From Lytechinus pictus (Eukaryota; Echinodermata; Echinoidea; Temnopleuroida; Toxopneustidae), in NCBI RefSeq assembly GCF_037042905.1, contig NC_087254.1, positions 21,998,603-22,062,602 on the forward strand: DNA of 64,000 nucleotides. The letters run 5' to 3'. A program made the position numbers and the translations under genes. The notes below the pieces were generated by a model. It searched no databases. It was given only the letters and a program-made list of their open reading frames with translations, and was not told the origin of the DNA. Shown here in pieces: positions 25,791 through 38,503 of the stretch (its first letter is position 1; the number at the start of each line of letters is the position of its first letter).

Positions 25791-28700
25791 GGGATACACG
25801 GTGTTTAATTGAATGTTTTCTCAATGATGTATCAACTCTTATGATTTTGCACTTTTCTTCTATAGATGTCTCTTTTCAAACACCTACATCTACAACAAAC
25901 ATGTGACTAATTCATGAATGTGATATTTTAAACAGGCTTTCATTTCCAATATTTATATGATTGGAAATGAAACTTCAACTAAAGATAAGAATGGGATTTG
26001 AATCTGCCATAATTCTCTCGACTGGAAAGATGAAGCAATGGAGAGCATGACTTCTACCTCATCAGAATCTTGATAAATTTTATACAGAATCCAGAACATG
26101 TAAATATAAAAAGGTTCTGATATTACATTTGGAAAAACTTGTTTGCAAGGGAGGAGTTAAACTTTGCCAGTTTCTGCAAGGAATATGATTAAAGTGAGGA
26201 ATCTCTCAGCCTATCAGTCACAGGAATTGAAGGGGAAAACACTATAGTTGGGTGACGCATCAAAACTTTGAGGACATGGTGGCTTTTGATTTCTCCCAGG
26301 TATTGATTTATTGCTGCAGGATTGCATACTCTAGAACTGAAGCCTCTGGCGGTTTCCCCTGACATTTCTTCATGAATCTTCTGACAAGATTTGCGATCAA
26401 TGCGATCTCTATGGATCTATGTATTAACCTAGGAAGAGCTATTTCCTTGGAGGGTCCACTTGGGACTGCGGGGTGCAATTAGGAGATTCACATTTGTAAT
26501 GACAGAGAAATTTGATAAAACACAAATTGCAAGGTAAACCGATGGGACTGCAAAGAAGTATCCCATCACAGTTGATACAAAAATGTGAACATTCATACCC
26601 TGTATTTTACTGAAGGGGAGAGATCTATGAAAAAAATCAGCAGATCAATTGGCGACAGAGTGCGAGCAGTTGTCAGCACCTGTTGTAATAATTAACCATT
26701 CCAATCTATGCTGCTGCGATCCAGGCTCCTGTTCAGGCAATCCCTACAATGCTAGGCTCCGATTACAGTCCATTTCAAGTTAGTGGTAGAGTGAAAACTT
26801 CCTCAAGAGCGAGATACAATTCCACAAGAGACCCAAAGATAAACAGCAACCGCACACATCCTGAGAGGTTAACAGACAAGATAGAATAACCCGATATAAG
26901 CAGAGACTTGACAAGAATTGCATGCCAGGCGGTCAAAACCACAAGAAGGGGGCCAAAAGCTCCTGTATGTTTTTGTTTCATTAGAACTAGAAGCCAAGTG
27001 CCAGGGAGAAAACAACAACATTCCAGCCATCAATCCATCAAGCATTGGGCAAGACCAAAGAGAGGGTCAAAATTGACTGCGATCAGGAAAATGCACTTCA
27101 AGACACAACGAACCTGGCCAAGCTGTGCATTCCACGTATAAAACAGGCAAGTCAGATCCATATGAAGCATCTCACAAGGAACAGTAGTACATCAGGTTAT
27201 GGATGTTATGGGTTCTTTGCACAAGCTGCACCGAACAAGCGGCAAGGTAGCACGTTAATCACGATCACCAATCATCATCATATCCATCACAACCACCTCC
27301 CATGATGCTTTGCAATGATAACTAAGGCATGCTGGGTAGCAAGTTATTAATTAAGAAATAAGAGTCAATCAAGCAGCATCTCAGAATGGCGTTCTCTCTC
27401 AAGTCACCAGCATTGGACACCTATGCCTTGCATTTCTCTCAGAGTCAAATAGTCATTCTCACGGGTAGTTTTATAAGGAATGGAAAATGAGTGCTACTTG
27501 TGTGTGTGGGCACGGCACAATTACACATCTGCTACAACCTTGGTAATCAAATGCATGATGCAAAGAGCTAAAGAATGAAAAATATAAGATTAGGCTAGGT
27601 CTCATTCTCACATCAAGCACTATGATGTCAACGATATCTCCAACCATTGCATCGCATCAAGCTTTGAGGTTACCCGAGGAGATGAGTCCTTCGGAGTCTT
27701 CTGGAAGCTTGTTAAGGTATCTGCAAGAATCCAAGGTGCCTTTCTGGTGAGGTATAAACCTAGACAAGCATGCAAAGAGAAAGAGGGGGCGGTGCGCAAG
27801 ACTTTCAGCAGGTGTACGGTGATAATCGATCCTGAAGGGGATAGAGAGGTGGTGCCGGGATTGTCCAGATTTTGGTGATGAAAATATTGTTTAAAAAGAT
27901 TCAGACGCCGTTGGTTGCAGCCGCATACATAAGGGTGATAACATCTATAGAGTGAGGGTGTACAGTCCAGACACAAGGTACAGCAGCCAAAACGGGGGTT
28001 CTTTTTTTATTTGGTTCCTTGCAAATTTACCTTTTATTACTGCTATCCATCAATTCCAGTTCAAACGGAGGGTGCTAACATTCAACAAGACTTCTTTTTT
28101 TTTCTCAAAAAATTTCAGCCAGGCAAATAACGTATCACTGGATCACCATCAAAACAGGCAAATATTTCAGTCTACTTTCTTTCCATGTTTTACGATTGAT
28201 TTCATTAATATGATGTTCAAAAGGTGCACCAGAAATCAAATACATTCGTCACAATAAAAATAAAATCATATATACAAAAATATATATATGTAAGGAGACA
28301 TACACAAGGCCATATGTTGAATGTATAGCATCAAGCTGTTGTCATGGAGACCAGGCAAACCTAAATGTACTAGCAATCACTTCACTAAAAGGCATCAATC
28401 CTAAGAAAAGGCTCAAAACAAAAAAAGGGGATGGAATTTTAAATCAGCAATTTACTCTACCTCAGATAACTTAATTAAAGTATTCCCTTTATAGGGTTAT
28501 ATTATCGAAAACAATTTTTTGTCGCCCCAAGGAATAATCAAATAAAAATATTCTTGTGGAAACTGGCAAAGTTCTACTGAGATGTGTATGTTTATAGGGA
28601 TCTTAATTAAGATGATAAAGTTTTAGATTCCCAGCAGGTAAATCTTATTGACCTAATATCGCAATCTAATCTACAAATCTTAGACCATCTGATCTACAAA

Positions 28701-29662
28701 AAAAAGTGACACTTAGTAAATGAATACCTCATAAAAAAAACAGGGACAAATGAATTCCATGAATCTTCATTTCCACTGATTTCTTTGTATTTGATGCCAA
28801 TTTGACAAACAACTAACTTACCCCTCACCTATTCCGATACACTGCTTCGGGGCAGGCATACACTTGGCATATGTTCATTCAACAACCCATATGTGACGTT
28901 AGCCTTCGACTAGATTCATGGTCTGACCGAAAGAAAATGACGTTGTGGTGGTTTTGGGTTTGTTTGTTTGTTTTGTGAAAGAGAAAGAAAACTCACCAAT
29001 CATTGGGCCAAACCATGGTCCTATTAAGGGATTTTTAATAAACAAAAATTTGGGGGCACTTTTGAAATTTGGAACAATCTCAAATTTGAAAAGGATTAAA
29101 AACCTTGAACAATTTAAAATAATTTCCTCAATATTGTAATATTTCTTTTTTAAATCCAAAGTTTATCCAGCATATTCCATTTGTCATAATAAAAAAAAAA
29201 ATCAAAATATGGAATTTGACATTTGGTATGATTTCGTTTTTTCTACCCTTTATCAATCAAGTTAATGAATTTAGGTCTATGGAAAATGCAAATATTTCTG
29301 AGAGCTTGTTATATTTTTGATAAATTTTCTTAGTCAAATTTCACAGAGAGTTCAAATAGGAAAAGAGGGCAGTTTCAAAGATAGGCTGGTAATTTCTGTA
29401 TCCTTTTCTTTAAGTTTCAAATTTTTCTTTAACCTTTATTCTCCAATCAGAAAGGCAATTTTCAAGTCTTGGGCTATTTGGCAAAGGGTTGAGTTTGGAA
29501 AAAGTTTGACTTGGCTTGGTCAAATGATATGAAGATGAATATCTAAGAAGGAGTTTTCTATGGTTAGCATGATAGCATTAATATTATGATTATTCCAGTA
29601 AATACTCATCAAGAAGTATAAAAAAAAAAACTGTCTCAACAAGAGGCACTTCCAGCGTAGAT

Positions 29663-29668
29663 CATGCA
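29663..29668 (-). promoter_or_regulatory. Downstream intronic TGCATG element
   Basis: An exact TGCATG word on the transcribed strand lies 257-262 nt downstream of the 93-nt exon. Downstream Fox sites usually favour inclusion, so this copy could oppose the upstream group. It could also be a chance occurrence. Confidence 0.4.
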
Positions 29669-29917
29669 GGGTGTGTGAATAAAAAAATGACATCACCCCA
29701 ACCATAAACAAACATACACTGGCCAAAAATATTCAGGTCACATATCCAGTACCCATCCGCGTCCTCTGTTTAAAGCCAACAACAAAATAAAACAGAGAAC
29801 TTGGACGGATGCAGGATTATAATAATAAAATCAACAAATTAAACCAAAAAATATGTAGAGAAATAAATAATGAGTGGTGGTTACTATAAAGAAGTAATAA
29901 ATCTTACGACGGAACAA

Positions 29918-29923
29918 CATGCA
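29918..29923 (-). promoter_or_regulatory. TGCATG Fox-binding element inside the donor of the 93-nt exon
   Basis: The donor reads GAG|gTGCATGt, so the Fox word covers intron positions +2 to +7 and overlaps the U1 pairing region. The donor therefore departs from consensus at +4 and +5. Fox binding here should compete directly with U1 snRNP. Confidence 0.75.
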
Positions 29924-29924
29924 C

Positions 29925-30017
29925 CTCAATTTTTCGCCCCTCAACAATAGTGCCGTTCAATTTCTCGCGTGCCCTGTCGGCGTCCGAACTACTTTGAAAC
30001 GTAACAAAACCGAAACC
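29925..30017 (-). CDS. rbfox: RBFOX 93-nt RRM exon with RNP1 (predicted autoregulated exon)
   Basis: This exon has 31 codons in phase 0/0 and the same 93-nt length as the vertebrate RRM exon. It encodes [20 protein letters not shown] and then [18 protein letters not shown] is RNP1 and carries the central RNA-contacting phenylalanines. In mammals Fox proteins repress inclusion of this exon in their own transcripts, giving an in-frame protein that cannot bind RNA and acts as dominant negative. Here the acceptor reads tgcatgcag and the donor gtgcatgt, so each splice site contains the Fox binding word. The donor is poor at +4 and +5. A stronger-looking gtaaga lies 17 nt downstream but would shift the frame. 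Confidence 0.97.
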
Positions 30018-30020
30018 CTG

Positions 30021-30026
30021 CATGCA
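30021..30026 (-). promoter_or_regulatory. TGCATG Fox-binding element abutting the acceptor of the 93-nt exon
   Basis: On the transcribed strand the word TGCATG occupies intron positions -9 to -4 and runs straight into the acceptor CAG. Bound Fox protein should block U2AF access and repress the exon. It is the closest member of a group of copies at 30050-30055, 30075-30080 and 30322-30327. Confidence 0.8.
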
Positions 30027-30049
30027 TGGGAAGATAAACCAGACAGATA

Positions 30050-30080
30050 CATGCAACACGTTATATAGTTTGCTCATGCA
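30050..30080 (-). promoter_or_regulatory. Two further TGCATG elements upstream of the 93-nt exon
   Basis: Exact TGCATG words on the transcribed strand at 30050-30055 and 30075-30080 lie 33-38 and 58-63 nt upstream of the exon. A fourth copy lies at 30322-30327. Upstream Fox sites normally cause exon skipping, which is the direction expected for self-repression. Confidence 0.7.
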
Positions 30081-33000
30081 AAGAACTTTCTGGTTGTTGG
30101 TAGTAGTAGTTGTTGTTTTTTAAATGGTTTTTCTTTCTTAAATGGAGAGAGAAAGAGAGAAAACACAAGTTTGGTTATTATTATTTAAGATTTCATGGTC
30201 ATTTTGAAGTGATTCTTTGGAATGATCGTGACCTGTATGGGAGTGAAACCTGGCTGATTTCTTGGTGGGAGGGGGTATGGGCAGGGCGGTGCATGAGCAG
30301 AGGGGTTATTTGTGTGCTCCTCATGCACTCAATGAAGGGGGGAGGGGCAGGGGGATTCTTAGCAGGCATCACAAGTGAAGAATGGGTGAAAAGGGTGATT
30401 GCTACCTTTTAAGGCTGGCTGTGATAGTATGAGAAGTAAGAAACACAGCAAGGGTGGATGATGATGGTGGGGGGGGGGGGGGGTCTTGTGAAGAAGAAAA
30501 TCATTAAAGGAAAGGTCTTGTGGAAGAAAAATAAAAGAAAACATGTTAGTAGATTGAAAAGCAAAGCTAAGGACTACATTTAACATTTATTAATAAGAAA
30601 ATCTGAATAAAAAATAAAATAGCTGTTCCAACTGCATGGAAAATTGTTGCAAAATACTTGTAACTGTAAGAATAAAAATTTAAAAAAGTATGTCATTTTT
30701 CAGATTTGAAAAAAAAAATACAATTGATATGAACATAATACATGACACCAATAAATCTAATATTTTACGAAATATTTAAATGATTGCAACTACTTTGCTA
30801 GAAGCTGTTTTCCCCCACTTTATATGCAAGGATCATATGGCTAATTCAATATTTTTTCAATTCAAATATTCTTTTTATAGATTATCAATGATTTTATTTT
30901 TCTAATGCGAACAACTTTTCCCAAAATTTTCACAATAATGCAAAAAGAATTTCATCAATATGACAGGGACAAAAGGAATAAAATTTTAAAAATTAACGAC
31001 AGATCATTATGAAAAATGTTGATCAATAGTCTATTTGAAAAGAACTGTGAAGACAAAGGGAAGTAAAGAGTGCAGATGAAGATGTAATATGTGTGCAGAA
31101 AGATTATCAAATTATTAAAAAGACAAAGGGATGACATTAGCAAAAATTCAAATTCTTTATATAAGCTGAAATATTCAATAGCTACATTTTTATTGTTTAA
31201 AAGCATATGTCAAAAAACTGATTAACAATGGCATCAGAACATTGTTTTAGAAGAAATTTAGCAAACATTTTTTTTTATTGTGTCCTTCCTTTTTAAATAT
31301 GAAATAAAAACAGATGGTTTTTTTTTTCATTGCAGATCCAAAATAACAAGTCGAAACTACATAGGAAGTCAATGGCTGAGACACGCGTGAAACGGCTTTC
31401 CTGTTTTTAGAAGCGTTTATTTAACCATTAGATGATAATCAAATCATCTTAAGAGTGTATATTTTTATCCTCTTCATCATTTTCTTGCGCTGTGTGTACA
31501 AAATTAAAATTTGTGAGATGTCATGAAGAATGAAGCAGTGCGAAAGGGTGTGTAGCAGGACAGACGTGTCTTAGGAGAGGCATCGGAGAAATAGAAGCAA
31601 GGAAAGCAAGATAAGTGTGCGAGGGTAAGAGATGAGAGGTAACATGGATGACAGGGTGAGAAAGGATTTGAAGAGGTTTAGGGGGTACATGGGGGGAAGC
31701 ATAAAACCTGCTTCTCTCTCAATATGTGGGACTGTTGTCTTATCAACCTTATTTTAAATAGATGTTTTTTTACTTTCACAATGAAATTTGTCCCCCTGGT
31801 CTTAAATCTCAGGGATATTCAAATAATTATTTAAAGGGTGAAGGGGTGATATATTTAGCCAGAGTGGAAAATATGAACTACGATTCTATAGTGTGACACA
31901 ATCATAAACATTTCAAGGGTTTGTAATGGTATTTGAAAACATGTGTCCCCAAAGCATAAATGGAATGATCTAAATGACCAAAAATAATCACGTTCAAACT
32001 AAGAAATGGTAAATTTTTCATATGAGATGTAACAATGACTAGATTGACTAACAAAACAATTATAAACATATACAGGTTAACATTGGCATTTAATGGAGGG
32101 AAAAAGCATCAAATACAATCTGGTGGAGGAATTACAAATTGCAGGATTATGTTACAAATTTGTGCATCACTATCTGATTATGCACAAATACATCAAAAAT
32201 ATATACTGGCAAAATATCAAAATCAAAATTTCATTGGTAATTTCAATTAAAAAAATACTTTCAGTACTTTCCTATGCATCTCTGAAGCAACATAATGCTT
32301 GGGTATCACAAAACTTATAAACTTTGAAAAAGGGAGGAGGAGTTTAACAGGGTTGGGGGGCATTCTTTCACAGAATGCATCGTGCAGGGGTCAGAGTTCA
32401 AGTGAAAGGTCAAGAAGGAGGTCAGATGAGATCTAAAATGCAAAGTGCAGATGAATCAAAAGAAAAAGGATGCATTATAAAGAATATCACAAACATTCAT
32501 TGAAAGATAGCTAGCAATGTCATTAAAAATAAATTTCTTTTAGTATAATTCATAATATAATTCAAATGTGATTTAAAGCTAATAAAAATCAAATGCCAAA
32601 AAAATATTTGAATTTGAAGAATTTAAATACATCAAGTATTTTCATTTTATAGCTATTAAACACAATAACTTACAATATATTTTTTTTCTACTGTCTGCTA
32701 GTTTTATCACTAATTTCATGAAGATTTTAAATCATAATTTCATTTTTATATTTCTTAAAAATCTTACTGATATAATCGATAAATATATATGTATATTTCA
32801 CATACTGTATATTCATCATCACAAATATTATTAAATTTGAAATGCATTCTGTCACATTCAATATGATATACATTAAATATTTAAACTATTTGATATTCAC
32901 ATAATTCGTTATTTTATTTCACAGATAATATTGATGAGTACACGTGAATCATTTCTCACAAACATTCAGAATCATCGTTGACAATAAAACTTTCTTTCAT

Positions 33001-36000
33001 CAGAACAAAATGATAACATTCAGGTATGCATGATGCATCAACATGTAGTACAGGTATGAGGTTTTTTTTAGAATAACATAAAAACTAATAATTTCACATG
33101 GATTGTATCAAAATGCATCAGTAAGGCAAACTGGACTGAAAACTCCTACTCCGGAAGCTGACCTCTTAACAGGCATGCACTGAATTAATCTCACTCAAAA
33201 AACACTTAATGAATATTAAATTGGCAAACGTTTGAATACAGTATGAATATACTCATATGAAGACACAAAACTATCATTTATCCTCCATTAAGCTGGTTCT
33301 TTTTACCATTTAATGCCATATCTTACAACTTGATATTATCCAACACTTTATCAATAGTCAATTTCATTTATAAAAGTAATTCTCAAACAAGAAGTTATAA
33401 TAAATACCTTCATACATGTATCTTTACTAAATTGCTTTTCGCAAGAACATCCCTAACAGCAATAAATTTTACCCAAATAACTAAGAAATTTTTTGTAGTA
33501 CAATTCAACACGCCTGATCTTCTATGCTTTTCCAAATAGCTAATTTGTCCCCCTAAGTTGGTAAAAGGAAAGGATGATGAAAATTTGTGAACATTCTATT
33601 ACTTTCTTCCAGAAACTATTCTAAAAATTGGGAAACTGTGACATTTTGGATTTATAATACTTATTGTAATTACACTTTTTTAAATAAATGTTTACACAAC
33701 TCCTAATTACAATAGGACTTCTTATACATGACTGTATGTAATCTAACTAAGAATTTATCTTGGTTTTGGTTTTATGCTAATATTTCAACCAACAATCATG
33801 CTTACTTGTTATTACTTCTTACACGTCAATCCAATGGATTAACAACAAATGAATCAACAAAAACCACATTAAAAATCTTGACAATTCCTATAACAAAATT
33901 CATGGAGACAAAAATTAATTCTAATTCACACTTTCCTTCCTTTTTTTTCTTCAAATACACCTTATACGTTTTTGTAGAAAAGGCAGCTATTGTGTAAAGG
34001 TGGGACAATCTACTGTATTGTATTCATTAAAAAGAGTTTTGAAATAAGGATATCCCCAAAGAGAACACATTGGATTTTAAATACTTTGCCTCTTAACAGT
34101 TTGTTTTATTTTTGTCATTGATTTAGCTAATCTTGACATCATTTTATTTGTTCAATGATGCTTTCACAAACTATGCAAACCAAATTAGAGATTTTGAAGA
34201 CAAGTGTACTTAAAATCTATTGTTCCATTTTGTTGGGGACATAAAAGTATAAACTTAACAAGTTTCCTATTTTCTGTAATGTCTTAATAATCAAGTATTA
34301 ACATATGCTTTGTGTAAGCCACCGAGTCAAAGCAAAAAAAAATGAATATTTGCAATATTTACAAGGAAAAGTGATTTTGCAATGCGGAAGGATTTGGGGT
34401 GAGCAAATGCGATGAAAAAGGTGATTTTATTCACAGAGAAAGAGTGATTTGGTGTGAGAAGAAGCAAAAAGTCTGCCTTCTAGACTAATATTAAAAGTTT
34501 ATGAGGAATATATGTGAGGCCACTTAGATAAATCAGCAGTTCAGGTTTTAAAATATTTTCTGTTTGATGGACTTGAATGTGTTTTCTCTATTCAGAACAA
34601 ATTACTGAAAAATAGGGACTTTTTGAATCATGGGCTATGATTGGGGCTGGTAAAGAGGCTAAAACATAAATATAAATAGAATACAGACACTCCATGCGAC
34701 AAATGTATATTGTTAGTGTTAACGTGTTAGTCTTAGTATCCATGGTAATATAGAAACACCTCAAGAAAACAGGTGTGTTCTTATAAAACACAAATATGGT
34801 AAATTATCATTTGTCAGACTACAATGAACGCCTATCCAACCCCCTTCCCCTCCCTCCCTCACTAGCAAAATGTTGATTGAGATATTCAAAATCTGGGACT
34901 TTTTTTTTTTTCTGGTAAGATCAGGCATGCGTTTTTGTGATAGAAAACAAAAGAGGTCAGCTTCAGTTATGAGAGGAGCATTCATTCATTCAGTGTTATA
35001 CTAAAACAATCTTCATGCAATTTCACAGTTAGCAAAAGTTCTCCTCAAATCTAAGTGGCTGATTACAAAATGCATTAGGGAAGTACAATCTATAAATAAC
35101 TGAGACCCCCCCCCCACCCCTCTCTAGAAAGCACTTTTCTATCTAACTCTTTATACAAATTCTAATTTTTTAAGAACTAAAAGTGATATAGACCCCCATG
35201 TTTTAATGAACTAATTGCTTACCCCCCAAAATGAAGTCAAATTGCCAGCTTTTTTTTGTAAATCTAGTAAGCTAAATCGTACCTATGATCAGGCTTTCAT
35301 CACGTACATGTAAATTGCACAACATTAAGTGAAAAGTAAAACTTTAATAACCTGTAAATATTCAAGTATTTCTAACTTCAATATCAGCCCTTTGATTCAA
35401 CATCTTATATTCAAACTATTTTCAAAGAGTAAATCTAATTCAAACATAATGGAATCAAATAACACACAATTTCATTTTACCCAAAAACTCTTCTTTAAGC
35501 TTATTACTGTAAAAATAGCACTATCTGGGTCACCTTCCCTTATACAAAATTATTGTGATAAGAAATTATTGATTTGTCCCATATTATTGTTTTCTTTCAA
35601 AAAGCTATATCTATCTATATAATTTTAATGGTGCAGATGACTGATCGTAATTTAATATTTTCAGCCTGTAATTGGAACAAGTACAATTATTAAGCCTGAT
35701 ATAATGGGGAAAGTGTTTTTAACAGCCACGGTAATGAGGAGAACCCTGTTAACGTCAAGATGCATCTGTTTTTGGTCAAAACATGCTTCCAGGCAAATAA
35801 GAAAAAAAAACACAATCACACGCCTTCTATCGTTTGATATTTTGTTGTCATTTTGGTTTATATAACTTTCTGTCCAAGTCAAAGACTGAAAAATATTTGA
35901 ATTGGCTCTCTCGGACGGAAGACGGGTACAACATTAAAAAGACGCCATATAAGTGCCTCCTGTAACAGTTGACTTGAAGAAAAAACGAGTCTGAACGCAT

Positions 36001-37365
36001 GCACACATACATACACTCGTACGTACAAACAGACAGACATACATACAGATGAGAAATTAGACAAAGAAAGAGTTTGTAGCATTCCCAATTTCAGGCACAT
36101 TCACAATCATCCAATCAGTTCTCAAAAATTATTTTCTTGAGAAAATAAAATATCTTCCCAAGATTTGTATCCTACAATAAATTCAAGTGGCACACGAACA
36201 AGGAAACAATCCTGTAATATGGCAGTTTTAGTTTATTTGATTCAATTTAACGTCATATGACTGAGAAAACGATTGACGTGTTTCCCCTACTTAATTTTCA
36301 AATGAGAATCAAGAAATAACGCTTTATATTCTCTTTCTAATCTCAATTATAATTACTACACCTACACGATTTCTGTCTCATCTTTCATGGAAATATAACT
36401 TCTCATAAAGCTGACGCCAAAATGAGAACAAGCTTTTCTGCCAGTTCCGAGTCACTGAATTTTTAAATGCATCTGCACCATGCCTCAGGCGACATTATGC
36501 GCAATTAAAATCCCCATCGAACAATTTATTTTTCACCCTTAAGCGATCACAGAGCCATAAACGGCCAGGTTCCTTGCTGTGTGTACCACTTCCATTCTTA
36601 ATTTCATTATTTTGCTGAAAGGTTGTTATATTTTGCACAGTGCTGCGATATTAAATTGTCTTTTCGACATTATCTTTATATCACATAATGATGGAAATGT
36701 ACTTAGCCAAGAAATGTTTTGTTTTAGTGATGTTATTGGAAAGCTTTATCTTGATAAAACAGTCAAGAATTTGATTCAACTGAAGCAATTGGTTTGAATT
36801 GTATATAGAGCATAAAATATCAACAACCTTTCAGCTTTACATATATATTTTAATAATCTATCATATGAATGATCATCACTAAGCATATCCATTCTTTCAA
36901 AATATTCAAATTCTCAGCAACGTCGATTTTGCCATGAATAAGATGATTTAACTCATAAACCAATGTAAAAAAAAAAAATTTTTAAATAAACTGAAATATT
37001 GATAATGTATTTTAATTATAAAATAACAAAGAATATGATAAAGTCATTCTTGTAATTTGAATGAATACTGACTCAAGGGGCAAAGTTTTTTATGTGATGA
37101 TCATTCAGAGTATATCTGCTGGAAGCCAGAGAGTTATAAATCTGAAGAGATACAACCTTCTAGCACCAAGCAGATGGTTAGATTAAACAGGATATATATA
37201 CATTTCATGAGTTAACTTGCATGTGGAGCTAAATCTAATTTTGATGAAAGTTGAGTTATTGACATTTAACTTTCTGAGTTGCAGAAATAGATTTAGCTCC
37301 TTCAGGCATTTAACTCTTCATTCAAATTCTGAATTATCATAAAGACTGGATGACAGAATACATAC

Positions 37366-37419
37366 CTTGCTTCCCCGTTCATTGAAAATGATTTCAACAT
37401 CTAATATGGTGCCAAAGGC
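37366..37419 (-). CDS. rbfox: RBFOX 54-nt RRM exon
   Basis: The exon encodes 18 residues, AFGTILDVEIIFNERGSK, corresponding to vertebrate QFGKILDVEIIFNERGSK. The length of 54 nt, phase 0/0 and both boundaries are the same as in vertebrates. Acceptor is ttacaaag and donor is gtatgt. It covers the first helix end, beta-2 and the loop just before RNP1. Gln to Ala and Lys to Thr are the only changes from the human peptide. Skipping it would keep the frame but remove part of the RRM core. The polypyrimidine tract contains a C11 run (37436-37446). Confidence 0.96.
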
Positions 37420-38344
37420 CTTTGTAAGAGAAAGAGGGGGGGGGGGAATGGATGGACACATACAGAATTTAGAATAATGAATTCATATCAAATAGGAATA
37501 AATGCTTATCTATCTTAATGAACTTTGATTAACAATAATAAACAAACATTATGTATAACAACATAGAACAAGTGAAATTGTACCTAAATATGTCATTGAC
37601 TTTTTATTGCCAGCAATTGGCTTATCAATATCTAACAGAGGGATAAGCTTTAATAATTGCTAACAATTAATCAATTAGTTAAGTAGAATTCATTAAGTTT
37701 GAAAAATACACTTATTTTTTAACTACATATCCCACACCAGCATTTACTTTTGATTTTACATTGAGCATGCACATTATATTATATTACATTCAAAGGGATT
37801 GTACAAAATTATAATACTGTACCAATTCTTTTATTTTGAAAATGAATTTTTTATTGAATAATTTTTGTGTATATTTTCCTTTTTTTAAGTCCATGCATTA
37901 ACACATTCATATCTTGGGAAGATAGTAAAATGAATAAAGGGTATTGATATAATATACACAATCATCATTTGACATACAGAAGAGTAGGAGAGAAGGTGAG
38001 AGGAAATGTGCTCTTGAGGGGGGAAATGAGAGGGAAAGGCTGGAAGAGTGAGAGGGAAAAGTGAAGAAAGAGAAAGAAAGAGAGAGAGTGGGAGGGGATC
38101 CAGAGGGGGAGAGAGAATTCAGAGAAATGATGAGAAAGATGGAGAGAGGGTGTGAGAGGAAGATGATTACAGAGAAGTAGAGGGGGAGAGAGAAAAAAGG
38201 AAATTGTACAGGAGAGAAAGAGACAGGTAGATACAGAGAAATTTAACAGAAAAGGAAGAGACAGAAAGATATCTGCAGGAAGAGACAGGTAAAAAGGGGA
38301 CCACAAGAGACTGAAACAGAGAGATCAAGATGCTTTTTGCTTAC
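37420..38344 (-). other. rbfox: 0.9-kb intron within the RRM
   Basis: The shortest intron. Its 5' third on the transcript is a long CU-rich tract (purine-rich on the plus strand, about 37975-38325), its 3' end has a C11 run, and a TGCATG word lies at 37766-37771, about 350 nt upstream of the 54-nt exon. Confidence 0.9.
37975..38325. repeat. GA-rich purine tract next to an RBFOX donor
   Basis: About 350 bp of GAGAGGGAGA-like sequence on the plus strand, so a CU-rich tract on the transcript beginning about 20 nt after the donor of exon 38345-38503. The 113-codon minus frame across it is low-complexity. Confidence 0.75.
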
Positions 38345-38503
38345 CCCAAATAATTGCCTGAGGTCTGGATCCCTAAATCTGAATGGGATATTTGAAACAT
38401 GAAGCCTTTTGGGTGTTTCACCAGGCTTGCCGGCTGCTACTGCTACTGCTTGGCCGACCACTTCGGAAGGCTGGGGTTGACTCGTTGATGCTTGCGCATC
38501 GCC
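38345..38503 (-). CDS. rbfox: RBFOX exon: linker and start of RRM (RNP2)
   Basis: This 159-nt exon (53 codons, phase 0/0) has acceptor tttcaccag and donor gtaagc. The first ~30 residues are a Ser/Gln/Pro/Ala/Val linker. Then comes the RRM start, [20 protein letters not shown], which is identical to the human proteins except for the last residue (Leu for Met), and then FG. LHVSNI is RNP2, and the phenylalanines of IPFRF are among those that stack on the GCAUG RNA in known Fox structures. The exon ends after FG, exactly where vertebrate RBFOX exons break. The donor is followed within 20-40 nt by a long pyrimidine-rich stretch of the transcript. Confidence 0.97.

Larger units (their letters stand above)
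22009..29924 (-). other. rbfox: 7.9-kb intron within the RRM
   Basis: Contains a diverged tandem repeat of about 160 bp period near 25377-25790, an A21 run at 24431-24451, a T10G15 tract at 24039-24063 and a G13 run at 22444-22456. The 26.6-27.9 kb part is less AT-rich and carries a 118-codon open frame (27620-27976, minus) that I do not recognise and take as chance. Confidence 0.85.
30018..37365 (-). other. rbfox: 7.3-kb intron within the RRM
   Basis: AT-rich with a G15 tract (plus strand, 30469-30483) and a C10 tract (35106-35115). The last 310 nt before the 93-nt exon hold four TGCATG words. No further exon or mobile element was recognised. Confidence 0.85.

Noticed and set aside
27620..27976. 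118-codon minus-strand frame in the intron after the 93-nt exon
   Set aside because: No recognisable domain or periodicity; within expectation for a less AT-rich patch in 64 kb.
37965..38306. 113-codon minus-strand frame
   Set aside because: Low-complexity product of the CU-rich intronic tract after an RBFOX donor; the donor and family exon end make it intronic.
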